Source of the DNA: an uncultured Burkholderiales bacterium
GTDB taxonomy: Bacteria > Pseudomonadota > Gammaproteobacteria > Burkholderiales > Burkholderiaceae_C
Direction of reading: 5' to 3'
NCBI GenBank assembly: GCA_937927685.1
Contig: CALBSC010000078.1
Coordinates: forward strand, 62,001-126,000
Length of the DNA stretch: 64,000 nt
The notes under the pieces are model-generated. The model was not told the origin of the DNA and ran no database searches. It saw only the letters and a list, made by a program, of their open reading frames with translations. Made by a program: the position numbers and the translations under genes. Positions 16,965 through 24,584 of this stretch are shown here, one piece after another; the first letter of the stretch is position 1, and the number at the start of each line of letters is the position of its first letter.

Positions 16965-17542
16965 CGGATGCTGTGGTTCAACCAACTGAGAAACGGGCTC
17001 GCCTGGCACGCGATGACCGGTATTTCAGCATCAAGCGCGAGATCGAGGAATTCCTCTTTGATGAAGCTCAAATGCTGGATGAGCGTGATTTCAAGGCTTG
17101 GATCGATACCCTGGCGGACGACGTGCGCTACTTCATGCCCATGGAATTCAATGTCCGATTCGGACAACATGCCAGTCGCGAATTTACCCAGCGCGATGAA
17201 CACATGAGTTGGTTCAACGAGGGTAAGTGGACCTTGAACAAGCGGGTAGAGCAGATTTTCACCGGCGTGCATTGGGCCGAAGAGCCACTCTCGCGTGTGT
17301 GTCGTATGGTGAGCAATGTTCAGTTGACAGCCATCCAGGCTAACCATGCGGGCGAATTGGAGGTGGATGTCAGCAGTCGATTTCTCATCTACCAAAACCG
17401 GTGTGAATACGAGCAGTATTTCTTTGTCGGCGATCGATACGATCGTATCCGGCGCACGGCAGACGGTTGGCGCTTGGCGCAACGCGAAATCCGACTGCAT
17501 CAAAATGTGCTGTTGGCTAAAAATCTGTCGATTTTCTTCTAA
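16961..17542 (+). CDS. Aromatic ring-hydroxylating dioxygenase, beta subunit
   Basis: A 193-residue small subunit of the cystatin-like (SnoaL/NTF2) fold, which holds the alpha3beta3 hexamer together and has no metal site. Typical segments are IEEFLFDEAQMLDERDFKAW near the N-terminus and the C-terminal WRLAQREIRLHQNVL. The start ATG overlaps the SDR stop by ATGA. The 214-bp gap to the next gene holds a GC-rich palindrome, GCGGGCCCGC, and no gene I can support. Confidence 0.92.
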   Translation: MTDAVVQPTEKRARLARDDRYFSIKREIEEFLFDEAQMLDERDFKAWIDTLADDVRYFMPMEFNVRFGQHASREFTQRDEHMSWFNEGKWTLNKRVEQIFTGVHWAEEPLSRVCRMVSNVQLTAIQANHAGELEVDVSSRFLIYQNRCEYEQYFFVGDRYDRIRRTADGWRLAQREIRLHQNVLLAKNLSIFF

Positions 17543-17756
17543 GGGTATGCGGCACGTCACCATGGCCCGGCATTCTGTCGAGCCTTTTGCTTGTGCGCAG
17601 CCGTGGAGATCAGGTCCAGTTGATGGTCATGATGGAGGATACGGTCTGACTCAGGTGCAGGATCGCTGATGAGGAAGTCCAGCGGGTATATTGTGAAAAG
17701 TCGCGGGCCCGCCCGGTGGTACAGCCTGCGGATACGTAACGAACCACAGGTAATTC

Positions 17757-18473
17757 ATGCAAACAGAAGCCGAATTGCGGCGAGATCTCGCCGACTGTTA
17801 CCGATTGTTCGACTGGCTGGGCTGGTCTGAACTGATTTTCAATCACATCACGGTACGTTTGCCCGACCGCCACGAGGGCACGGAGTACCTCATCAATCCA
17901 TTTGGCCTGCACTACACCGAGGTGACGCCCGAGAACCTGGTGGCCATTGATCTTGATGGCAACCAACGTCCCGGGGAAACAGGGCAAGTCAACCGGGCTG
18001 GCTTTGTGATTCATAGCGCCATTCATGCTGCGCGTACTGATGCCCATTGCATCATGCATGTGCATACAACGGCGGGAAGTGCAGTTTCATGCAAGGAGGA
18101 GGGCTTGCGGCACGACAACTTCTACAGCGCCCTGATGTTTGGTGATGTGGCCTATCACGATTACGAAGGGGTGACTACCCGTTTGGATGAGCAACCGAGA
18201 TTGGTGGCGTCGTTGGGAACCCGCAATCATTTGATACTGCGGAACCATGGGTTGCTGGTGGTGGGGCCGACCATTCCAACGGCGTTCAACCGTCTGTGGA
18301 CCCTTCAACGGGCGTGTGAGATTCAGTTGGCGTCAGATGCCGGAGCGGGACCAAACCGGTCGATTCCCCACCACATACTTCAGAATGTTCCCGCCACGCG
18401 GGTGGCCGGCAGTGGCGAGGTGCATCGGCAAATCTTTGACGCCATGTTGCGGCGCGCCGGAATCAGACGATGA
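17757..18473 (+). CDS. Class II aldolase/adducin family protein
   Basis: A 238-residue protein of the zinc-dependent class II aldolase/adducin head fold. Metal-binding histidines are visible in HVHTT and in the RNHGLLVVG segment. Members cleave sugar phosphates by retro-aldol reaction or decarboxylate aromatic acids, and in aromatic gene clusters they often appear as decarboxylase or aldolase-like enzymes of unknown substrate. The upstream CAGGTAA is a fair ribosome site. It lies between the Rieske genes and another Bug receptor on the same strand. Confidence 0.88.
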   Translation: MQTEAELRRDLADCYRLFDWLGWSELIFNHITVRLPDRHEGTEYLINPFGLHYTEVTPENLVAIDLDGNQRPGETGQVNRAGFVIHSAIHAARTDAHCIMHVHTTAGSAVSCKEEGLRHDNFYSALMFGDVAYHDYEGVTTRLDEQPRLVASLGTRNHLILRNHGLLVVGPTIPTAFNRLWTLQRACEIQLASDAGAGPNRSIPHHILQNVPATRVAGSGEVHRQIFDAMLRRAGIRR

Positions 18474-18531
18474 GAGTCAGCCGATTTCCAGTACATTCAG
18501 ACCCTTCGCCAGTGTGCGATTAACACAGACA

Positions 18532-19557
18532 ATGGGGTCCATGGATCAATCGAACTTTGCGCCCAGACGACACCTTGTGCGCACGTTAACTCAGGTCATG
18601 CTGTGGATGCTGGCTGCTTTTTCAGCAGCATCCGGACAGGCAAGTGATCAGTGGCCAGAACCCGGTCGCAACATTCGCCTCATTGTGCCTTCGCCCGGCG
18701 GTTCGGGTACCGGTGACACCATTGGTCGGTTGTTTGCGGAGGAATTGGCCAAACGCCTGAGGGTGCCTGTCGTGGTGGACAACAAGCCTGGGGCCAACGG
18801 CAACATTGGGGCCACAGCGGCAGCGCAAGCGCCTCACGATGGCTACCATTTCCTATTCTCCTGGGCGGGAACGCTGGCGGTCAACCAGGCCATGTACAAA
18901 CAGATGGGGTACGACAGCCAACGTGATTTCAGCCCCATTGCCTTGTTGGCCGAAGTCCCCAATATCCTTGTGGTCAACAACGATCTGCCGGTGACCACCC
19001 TGGGCAGCTTGACTCGCTACGCCAAAGCCAATCCTGGCAAGCTAAGTTACGGCTCAACCGGGATCGGCAGTAGCATGCATCTGGCGGGTGAGTTGTACCA
19101 GCGCGAATACAACACCGAGATGGTGCATGTGCCTTTCTCCAATCCCGGCAATGCCACCACCAACTTGATCAGCGGTGAAATTCAACTCATGTTTCAACTT
19201 GTTCCGGGCATCGCCGCGCAAGTCAAGGCGGGGCGAGTGCGAGCCGTGGGTGTGATGGCGCCACAACGTTCACCGGCTTTGCCGGATGTGCCCACAATGG
19301 TTGAGCAGGGAGCGCCGCATTTGCTCTCGACCACCTGGTTCGCCTTGTTGGCACCCAAAGAGACGCCACCGAGTGTCATACAACGCGTCAACCAAGTGGC
19401 CAACGAGGCACTGTCAGATTCGGCCGTCCGCAGGCGACTCGGCGAAATGGGGGCGACGCCCTTGGGCGGATCCCCCCGGCAATTGGCGGATCATCTCTCG
19501 GCAGAAATCGAGCGGTGGGGTCGCATTGTGCGTGATGCCAAGATCGAGGTGAAATAA
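18532..19557 (+). CDS. Bug-family (TTT) substrate-binding protein
   Basis: A 341-residue periplasmic receptor with a signal peptide (MLWMLAAFSAASGQAS) preceded by a positively charged stretch. Family motifs are IRLIVPSPGGSGTGDTIGR, VDNKPGANGNIG and HDGYHFL. ATG 18532 and ATG 18541 are equally possible; the longer reading frame to 18247 runs over the aldolase gene and is rejected. The flavoprotein at 19558 begins directly after the stop codon. This is the fifth Bug protein of the region. Confidence 0.88.
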   Translation: MGSMDQSNFAPRRHLVRTLTQVMLWMLAAFSAASGQASDQWPEPGRNIRLIVPSPGGSGTGDTIGRLFAEELAKRLRVPVVVDNKPGANGNIGATAAAQAPHDGYHFLFSWAGTLAVNQAMYKQMGYDSQRDFSPIALLAEVPNILVVNNDLPVTTLGSLTRYAKANPGKLSYGSTGIGSSMHLAGELYQREYNTEMVHVPFSNPGNATTNLISGEIQLMFQLVPGIAAQVKAGRVRAVGVMAPQRSPALPDVPTMVEQGAPHLLSTTWFALLAPKETPPSVIQRVNQVANEALSDSAVRRRLGEMGATPLGGSPRQLADHLSAEIERWGRIVRDAKIEVK

Positions 19558-21066
19558 ATGGCGGATAAGGTGATACCGCTGGCCAGCAACCCACCCGGCG
19601 ACAGTTTGGCTCCCGGCATCCCGCCCGGGCTGGATGCCCTGGAAGCCCGTTTGGCCTGGGAGCTCGCCGCCCTGCAACTGCCTGCCGAACGCTGGACACC
19701 TGCGTTGCAGCATGAAGGTCAGCCGGTGGCCGATGTGGTCATCATCGGTGGGGGCATGTCGGGCCTCACACTCGGTGCTGCATTGAAGCACCGTGGCATG
19801 CAGGTTGAAATCTACGACGAATCCCCCGAAGGTTTCGAAGGGCCATGGGCCACCACGGCCCGCATGGAAACCCTGCGCTCACCCAAGCAGCTGACCGGCC
19901 CGGCCCTGGGCATCCCGTCACTCAGTTTCCGGGCCTGGTTTGAAGCGCAATGGGGAGCGGCCGCCTGGGCCGCGCTGGACAAGATTCCCCGGTTGCATTG
20001 GATGGACTATTTGCGCTGGTTTCGGCGTGTGCTGGGCATCGTGGTGCACAACCGGCATCGGGTCACGGACATTTGGCCGCAACCCGATGGTCGGGTGAAG
20101 CTGCGCATGGAAGATCCACAAGGCGTGGTGGTGGAGCGCTGGGCCCGGCGCGTGGTGGTGGCCACGGGGCGGGCCGGCCTGGGTGGCGCCTGGGTGCCTG
20201 ACTGGGCCCGTCAACTGCCACGCACGCGGTGGGCGCATTCCTCCGACCCCTATGACTACAGCGCGCTGAAAGGGATGCGGGTGGGCGTGGTGGGGGCTGG
20301 CGCCTCGGCCATGGACAGTGCCGCCACGGCCCTCGAGGCGGGTGCTGCGCGCGTACACCTGCTCATTCGTCGCACGGACATCCCGCGTATCAACAAAGGC
20401 AAGGGCGCTGGCAACCCGGGTTTTATTCACGGCCACGGCCGGTTGCCCGATGCCTGGAAGTGGCGCATACGGCATTACATCAATGTGCAGCAGGTGCCAC
20501 CGCCCCGTGGCAGCACGTTGCGGGTCTCGCAACACCCCAATGCCTTCTTTCATCTGGGGTGCGCGGTGCAGGTCGCCCAGCCGCAAGGCGCAGCCTTGCA
20601 GGTCAGCACCTCAGCCGGACCGATCGAACTGGACTTCCTCATTGTGGCCACCGGCTTTGTCGTGGACTGGGCACAGCGTCCGATGTTGCGTCACCTCGCA
20701 CCCCATGCACGCACCTGGGGCGATCGCTGGTCCGTCGAGCCTGGCCAGGAGGATGCCGAACTCCAGGCCTGTCCCGATCTGGGCGTGAATTTTGAATTTC
20801 AGGCCAAGGCCGGTCATGACTGTCCTGGCCTGGACCGGGTGCATTGCTTCAATTACCCGGCAGCGCTGTCCCTGGGCGTCATCACCGGTGATATCCCGGC
20901 CATCAGCGAGGGCGCTTTGCGATTGGCCACCACGCTCGCCGGTCTGATGTGGGCGGAGGACATCGAGCACCACTTCGAGCGCATGCAGTCATTTGCGGAG
21001 CCGGAGGTGTTCGGTGATGAATGGGTGGCCTCGCCCCTGCCACGGTCAGATTCGGGTAAGGGTTGA
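19558..21066 (+). CDS. FAD/NAD(P)-binding oxidoreductase (flavin-containing monooxygenase-like)
   Basis: A 502-residue flavoprotein with two dinucleotide folds. The FAD-binding GGGMSG lies near residue 63 and the NADPH-type VGAGASAMDSA near residue 245. It resembles the class B flavoprotein monooxygenase group (FMO or Baeyer-Villiger type), but I cannot confirm the FxGxxxHxxxW signature, so dehydrogenase or thioredoxin reductase-like roles remain open. The ATG immediately follows the stop of the Bug receptor gene (TAAATG), so the two are coupled. Confidence 0.8.
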   Translation: MADKVIPLASNPPGDSLAPGIPPGLDALEARLAWELAALQLPAERWTPALQHEGQPVADVVIIGGGMSGLTLGAALKHRGMQVEIYDESPEGFEGPWATTARMETLRSPKQLTGPALGIPSLSFRAWFEAQWGAAAWAALDKIPRLHWMDYLRWFRRVLGIVVHNRHRVTDIWPQPDGRVKLRMEDPQGVVVERWARRVVVATGRAGLGGAWVPDWARQLPRTRWAHSSDPYDYSALKGMRVGVVGAGASAMDSAATALEAGAARVHLLIRRTDIPRINKGKGAGNPGFIHGHGRLPDAWKWRIRHYINVQQVPPPRGSTLRVSQHPNAFFHLGCAVQVAQPQGAALQVSTSAGPIELDFLIVATGFVVDWAQRPMLRHLAPHARTWGDRWSVEPGQEDAELQACPDLGVNFEFQAKAGHDCPGLDRVHCFNYPAALSLGVITGDIPAISEGALRLATTLAGLMWAEDIEHHFERMQSFAEPEVFGDEWVASPLPRSDSGKG

Positions 21067-21157
21067 ACTCCCCGGCAACACCTGAAGGTCAATTCGGTTT
21101 CCAGGTCAATCCCTAGAACTGATAGGCGATTGCGTCACTGGGGTCTAGAACCTTAGG

Positions 21158-21802
21158 ATGGTCGATTCCTCCCACCTGGACTCACACGTGCTGCGAATCA
21201 TGATCATCGACGACCACCCGGTCTACCGAGATGCGTTGTCCGAAAAAATGGCGCAATCCTTTGCGGCGCAAGGTGTGCCCGTGTTGGCCGTCGACGGTGC
21301 CCAGCAAGGTCTGGATGCGATTGCGAACAATCCGCAAGACCAGTGGGTGGTGGTGATCGATGTGCTGATGCCGGGCCTGAGCGGCCTGGCCGGCATCAAG
21401 GCCTTCAAGGCCATCTCGCAGGTCCTGCATGTGGTGGCGTTGTCCGGCCTGGATGAAAAACTGTGGGAGCCGCGCACCGTGGCCGCCGGGGCCACCGCCT
21501 TCCTGTCCAAAAGCAGCACCAGTCAACTGATTTGCAACAAGCTGGCGCATCTGATCGAAGTGCCGGTCCAGCACCACGGACTCGCTGCAGACAAGGTGGC
21601 AGGTTACCGCCTGACCGATCGCCAGCGTCAGGTGCTCAAACTGATTGCCGAGGGGCATCCCAACAAGGTCATTGCTGACCAGCTCGAGATCAGCGAGCAG
21701 ACCGTGAAGATCCACGTTGGCCAGATCTTCAAGGAGTTGCGGGTATTCAACCGGACCCAGGCGGTGCTCAAGGCGCAAAAATCCCAACTGCTGGACCCCT
21801 GA
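21158..21802 (+). CDS. LuxR-type response regulator (NarL/FixJ family), orphan
   Basis: A 214-residue two-domain regulator. The receiver domain has the acidic pair DD (residues 18-19), the phosphoacceptor D68 in VVIDVLMPG and K118. A LuxR helix-turn-helix follows at about residues 150-205 (LTDRQRQVLKLIAEG and TVKIHVGQIF). No sensor kinase is adjacent, so the partner must be elsewhere. AGGTCAATTC (21086-21095) and AGGTCAATCC (21103-21112) are a direct repeat just upstream. Confidence 0.9.
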   Translation: MVDSSHLDSHVLRIMIIDDHPVYRDALSEKMAQSFAAQGVPVLAVDGAQQGLDAIANNPQDQWVVVIDVLMPGLSGLAGIKAFKAISQVLHVVALSGLDEKLWEPRTVAAGATAFLSKSSTSQLICNKLAHLIEVPVQHHGLAADKVAGYRLTDRQRQVLKLIAEGHPNKVIADQLEISEQTVKIHVGQIFKELRVFNRTQAVLKAQKSQLLDP

Positions 21803-21924
21803 TCAGGGACAGCGGCGCCAGGACGGACGCCTCAGCGCCACCCCGAAGACCGATGGGGTAGCTGTCCGGGACGTCTGCCGTGAACCGGTGAATGCGCCGC
21901 GACCCGCTGGTCTGACGCAAGGCC

Positions 21925-22713
21925 TCAAATCGCCGTCGCGCGCAAGGTGGGCAAGCCAATCCCGGACGCATCAAAGCCGCCATCCACGGCGAGCAATTGA
22001 CCGTTCACATAGGACGCGGCTGGGCTGCACAGGAAACCGATGCAAGCCGCGATTTCCTCCAGCGCGCCGTAGCGGTTCAGCGGGATCGCGTCATGATAAT
22101 CCTTGCGGATGGCCGGGCTGTGCACCTGTCTGGCCATTTCGGTCTCCACCGGACCGGGGGCGATGGCATTGACCCGGATGCCCTCCTGGCCGTATTCCAC
22201 CGCTTGCTGTTTGGTCAGGTGGACCACCGCTGCCTTGCTGGTGCCGTAGGCCACGCGCAAGGTGCTGGCACGCAGGCCGGAGATGGAGGCGATGTTCACC
22301 ACGGCTCCGCCACCGCTTTGTCGCATCACAGGAACGAAGGCCTGCGTGCACAGGAAAACACCATCCAGGTTGGTGCTCATGACGTGGCGCCACTCCTGGA
22401 GCGTGGTTTGGCCGATCGGTTTGAACACGGCCACCCCGGCGTTGTTGATCAAGGTGTCAACCCGACCGAACTGGCGCGCGATGGTGGCCACCGCGGCCTC
22501 GACCTGGTCCGGCTGGGAGACATCGCACACCAGGTCCAACACCAGGGCCGGGTTCGGAAATGCGCGGGCACTGGCCTTCAGGGTGGGTCCATCGTTGTCC
22601 AGTCGCACCACGCGGTAGCCATGGTCGAGAAACCATTGGGCGCTGGCCAGGCCAATGCCGCGAGCGGCACCCGTCACCACGGCAACGGAGGAGGGATCGG
22701 AAAGAGGGGTCAT
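21925..22713 (-). CDS. Short-chain dehydrogenase/reductase
   Basis: A 262-residue classical SDR with TGAARGIG at the N-terminus, NNAGV and the catalytic YGTSK preceded by a serine in NIASISG. The start is ATG 22713; a GTG three bases upstream is also in frame. It is convergent with the response regulator and divergent from badH. The location suggests a role in the alicyclic acid pathway, perhaps oxidising a hydroxy intermediate, but SDR specificity cannot be read by eye. Confidence 0.88.
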   Translation of the reverse strand: MTPLSDPSSVAVVTGAARGIGLASAQWFLDHGYRVVRLDNDGPTLKASARAFPNPALVLDLVCDVSQPDQVEAAVATIARQFGRVDTLINNAGVAVFKPIGQTTLQEWRHVMSTNLDGVFLCTQAFVPVMRQSGGGAVVNIASISGLRASTLRVAYGTSKAAVVHLTKQQAVEYGQEGIRVNAIAPGPVETEMARQVHSPAIRKDYHDAIPLNRYGALEEIAACIGFLCSPAASYVNGQLLAVDGGFDASGIGLPTLRATAI

Positions 22714-22899
22714 CACGGATGGAAAAGTCAGGGGAATGGGGCGCGAAGGCAGCTTGTCCAGGGACTGTACAACAGCGGGCGGGTCGGGGGCAATTAAGTA
22801 ATGTATTGACGCATTTGCCAGCGCCGGGGCGTCCGGTGCTGGAACTCGACTTGGCCCGCGTACTAGGGTTAATACCGATGATGAGCGAAATTTCCTCGC

Positions 22900-22931
22900 T
22901 TGCAGCGGTAGAGGGCTTGGGCATAATATGC
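22900..22931 (+). promoter_or_regulatory. Candidate badH promoter with palindrome
   Basis: TTGCAG (22900-22905) and CATAAT (22922-22927) are spaced by 16 bp. The -10 region lies inside the palindrome GCATA-A-TATGC (22921-22931). A further AATACATT (22933-22940) is inverted relative to AATGTATT (22800-22807). BadR-type MarR repressors control such genes in Rhodopseudomonas, but no such regulator gene is adjacent here. Confidence 0.4.
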
Positions 22932-22962
22932 AAATACATTGTCATATCTAGGAGCTCCCAGC

Positions 22963-23730
22963 ATGGCCCGACTGCCCAACAAGACTGTCATCATCACCGG
23001 CGGTGCCGGTGGCATTGGCGGCGCAACCGCCCGCCGCTTCGCCGCCGAGGGTGCACGCGTGGCGATTTTCGACATGAACCTGGAAGCCGCCCGGCAAGTG
23101 GCGAGCGAGATTCAGGCCACGGGGGGATCCGCCGCCGCGTTCAAGTGCGACATCACCCAACGGGGAGAAGTCGATGCGGCCGTGGCAGCCACCGAAGCCC
23201 AACTCGGCCCGATCGATGTGCTGGTCAACAACGCGGGCTGGGACGTATTCCGCCCGTTCACCAAGACCACGCCGGATCAGTGGGAGCGACTCATCGCCAT
23301 CAACCTGATCGGCGCCCTGCACATGCACCACGCGGTGTTGCCCGGCATGGCTGCGCGCAAGAGCGGGCGCATCGTGAACATCGCCTCCGATGCGGCCCGC
23401 GTGGGTTCATCGGGCGAGGCGGTCTATGCCGCCTGCAAGGGGGGGCTGGTGTCGTTTTCCAAGACGATTGCGCGCGAGCATGCACGCCATGGCATCACCG
23501 TCAACGTGGTCTGCCCGGGCCCGACCGATACCGCCCTCTTTGCTGATTACAAGGAAGGCGCAGGCAACCCCGAGAAACTCATGGAAGCCTTCACCCGCGC
23601 CATTCCGCTGGGCCGCATCGGTCAGCCGCAGGATTTGCCGGGCGCCATTTTGTTTTTTGCCAGCGACGATGCCGCCTACGTCACGGGGCAAGTGCTGAGT
23701 GTGTCCGGTGGCCTGACCATGAACGGCTGA
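22963..23730 (+). CDS. badH: 2-hydroxycyclohexanecarboxyl-CoA dehydrogenase (SDR, BadH-like)
   Basis: A 255-residue SDR with TGGAGGIGG, NNAGW and the catalytic YAACK. It lies directly before a clear BadI homologue, and BadH in Rhodopseudomonas palustris oxidises 2-hydroxycyclohexanecarboxyl-CoA to the 2-oxo compound with NAD. ATG 22963 is chosen because of the AGGAG site at 22950-22954; the longer frame from 22939 has no such site. Assignment depends on sequence resemblance plus the badI neighbour. Confidence 0.82.
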   Translation: MARLPNKTVIITGGAGGIGGATARRFAAEGARVAIFDMNLEAARQVASEIQATGGSAAAFKCDITQRGEVDAAVAATEAQLGPIDVLVNNAGWDVFRPFTKTTPDQWERLIAINLIGALHMHHAVLPGMAARKSGRIVNIASDAARVGSSGEAVYAACKGGLVSFSKTIAREHARHGITVNVVCPGPTDTALFADYKEGAGNPEKLMEAFTRAIPLGRIGQPQDLPGAILFFASDDAAYVTGQVLSVSGGLTMNG

Positions 23731-23737
23731 CACCCCG

Positions 23738-23755
23738 TGCAGCTGCATTTTTTTT
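23738..23755 (+). other. Palindrome plus T8 tract between badH and badI
   Basis: TGCAGCTGCA (23738-23747) is followed directly by eight T residues (23748-23755), just ahead of the badI ribosome site AAGGAA. The stem is short with almost no loop, so it could be a weak attenuator or chance. Confidence 0.25.
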
Positions 23756-23768
23756 CCAAGGAACTGAC

Positions 23769-24551
23769 ATGAACTTTGAAGACATCCTGTACGAAGTGCG
23801 CAACGGCGTGGCCTGGATCACGATCAACCGTCCCGACAAGATGAACGCGTTTCGCGGCACCACCTGTGACGAACTCATCAAGGCCCTGAACAAGGCGGGC
23901 TACGACCGCGGCGTGGGCGCCATCGTGCTGGCGGGTGCCGGGGACCGTGCCTTTTGCACCGGCGGCGACCAGTCTGCGCACGACGGCAACTACGATGGCC
24001 GCGGCACGATCGGTCTGCCCATGGAAGAGTTGCACACCGCCATCCGTGATGTGCCCAAGCCCGTGATTGCCCGTGTGCAGGGTTACGCCATTGGCGGGGG
24101 CAATGTGCTGTGCACGATTTGCGACTTGACCATCTGTTCGGACAAGGCCATCTTCGGCCAGGTCGGTCCCAAGATGGGCTCGGTCGATCCGGGCTACGGC
24201 ACGGCGTTTCTGGCCCGCGTGGTGGGCGAGAAGAAGGCCCGCGAGATCTGGTACCTCAACAAGCGCTATTCCGGTCAGGAAGCCGTCGACATGGGACTCG
24301 CCAACCTCTGTGTGCCGCACGATCAGCTTGACGCCACCGTGCAGGAATGGGCCGAGACGATCTGTGAACGCAGCCCCACGGCCATTGCCATTGCCAAGCG
24401 CAGCTTCAACATGGACACGGCCCACCAGGCGGGCATTGCGGGCATGGGCATGTTCGCACTCAAGCTGTATTACGACACCGAAGAGTCGCGAGAAGGCGTC
24501 AATGCCTTGAAAGAAAAGCGCAAGCCCGAGTTCCGCAAGTACGCGAAATAA
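23769..24551 (+). CDS. badI: 2-ketocyclohexanecarboxyl-CoA hydrolase (BadI)
   Basis: A 260-residue crotonase-fold enzyme that opens the alicyclic ring of 2-ketocyclohexanecarboxyl-CoA to pimelyl-CoA. I recognise near-identical segments of Rhodopseudomonas palustris BadI, such as NRPDKMNAFRGTTCDELIKA, the FCTGGDQS region and the C-terminal KRKPEFRKY. It has the oxyanion-hole AIGGGNVL segment and a normal length. It is preceded by badH and followed by the acyl-CoA dehydrogenase, so the trio forms the lower alicyclic pathway. Confidence 0.93.
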   Translation: MNFEDILYEVRNGVAWITINRPDKMNAFRGTTCDELIKALNKAGYDRGVGAIVLAGAGDRAFCTGGDQSAHDGNYDGRGTIGLPMEELHTAIRDVPKPVIARVQGYAIGGGNVLCTICDLTICSDKAIFGQVGPKMGSVDPGYGTAFLARVVGEKKAREIWYLNKRYSGQEAVDMGLANLCVPHDQLDATVQEWAETICERSPTAIAIAKRSFNMDTAHQAGIAGMGMFALKLYYDTEESREGVNALKEKRKPEFRKYAK

Positions 24552-24584
24552 GCGACAGCCTGCCCCGATCACCAGGAGATCCGA

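Noticed and set aside
17543..17756. Small reading frames in the gap between the dioxygenase beta gene and the aldolase
   Set aside because: A 41-residue plus frame and short minus frames lack ribosome sites and domain resemblance; I see no supported gene, only the palindrome GCGGGCCCGC.
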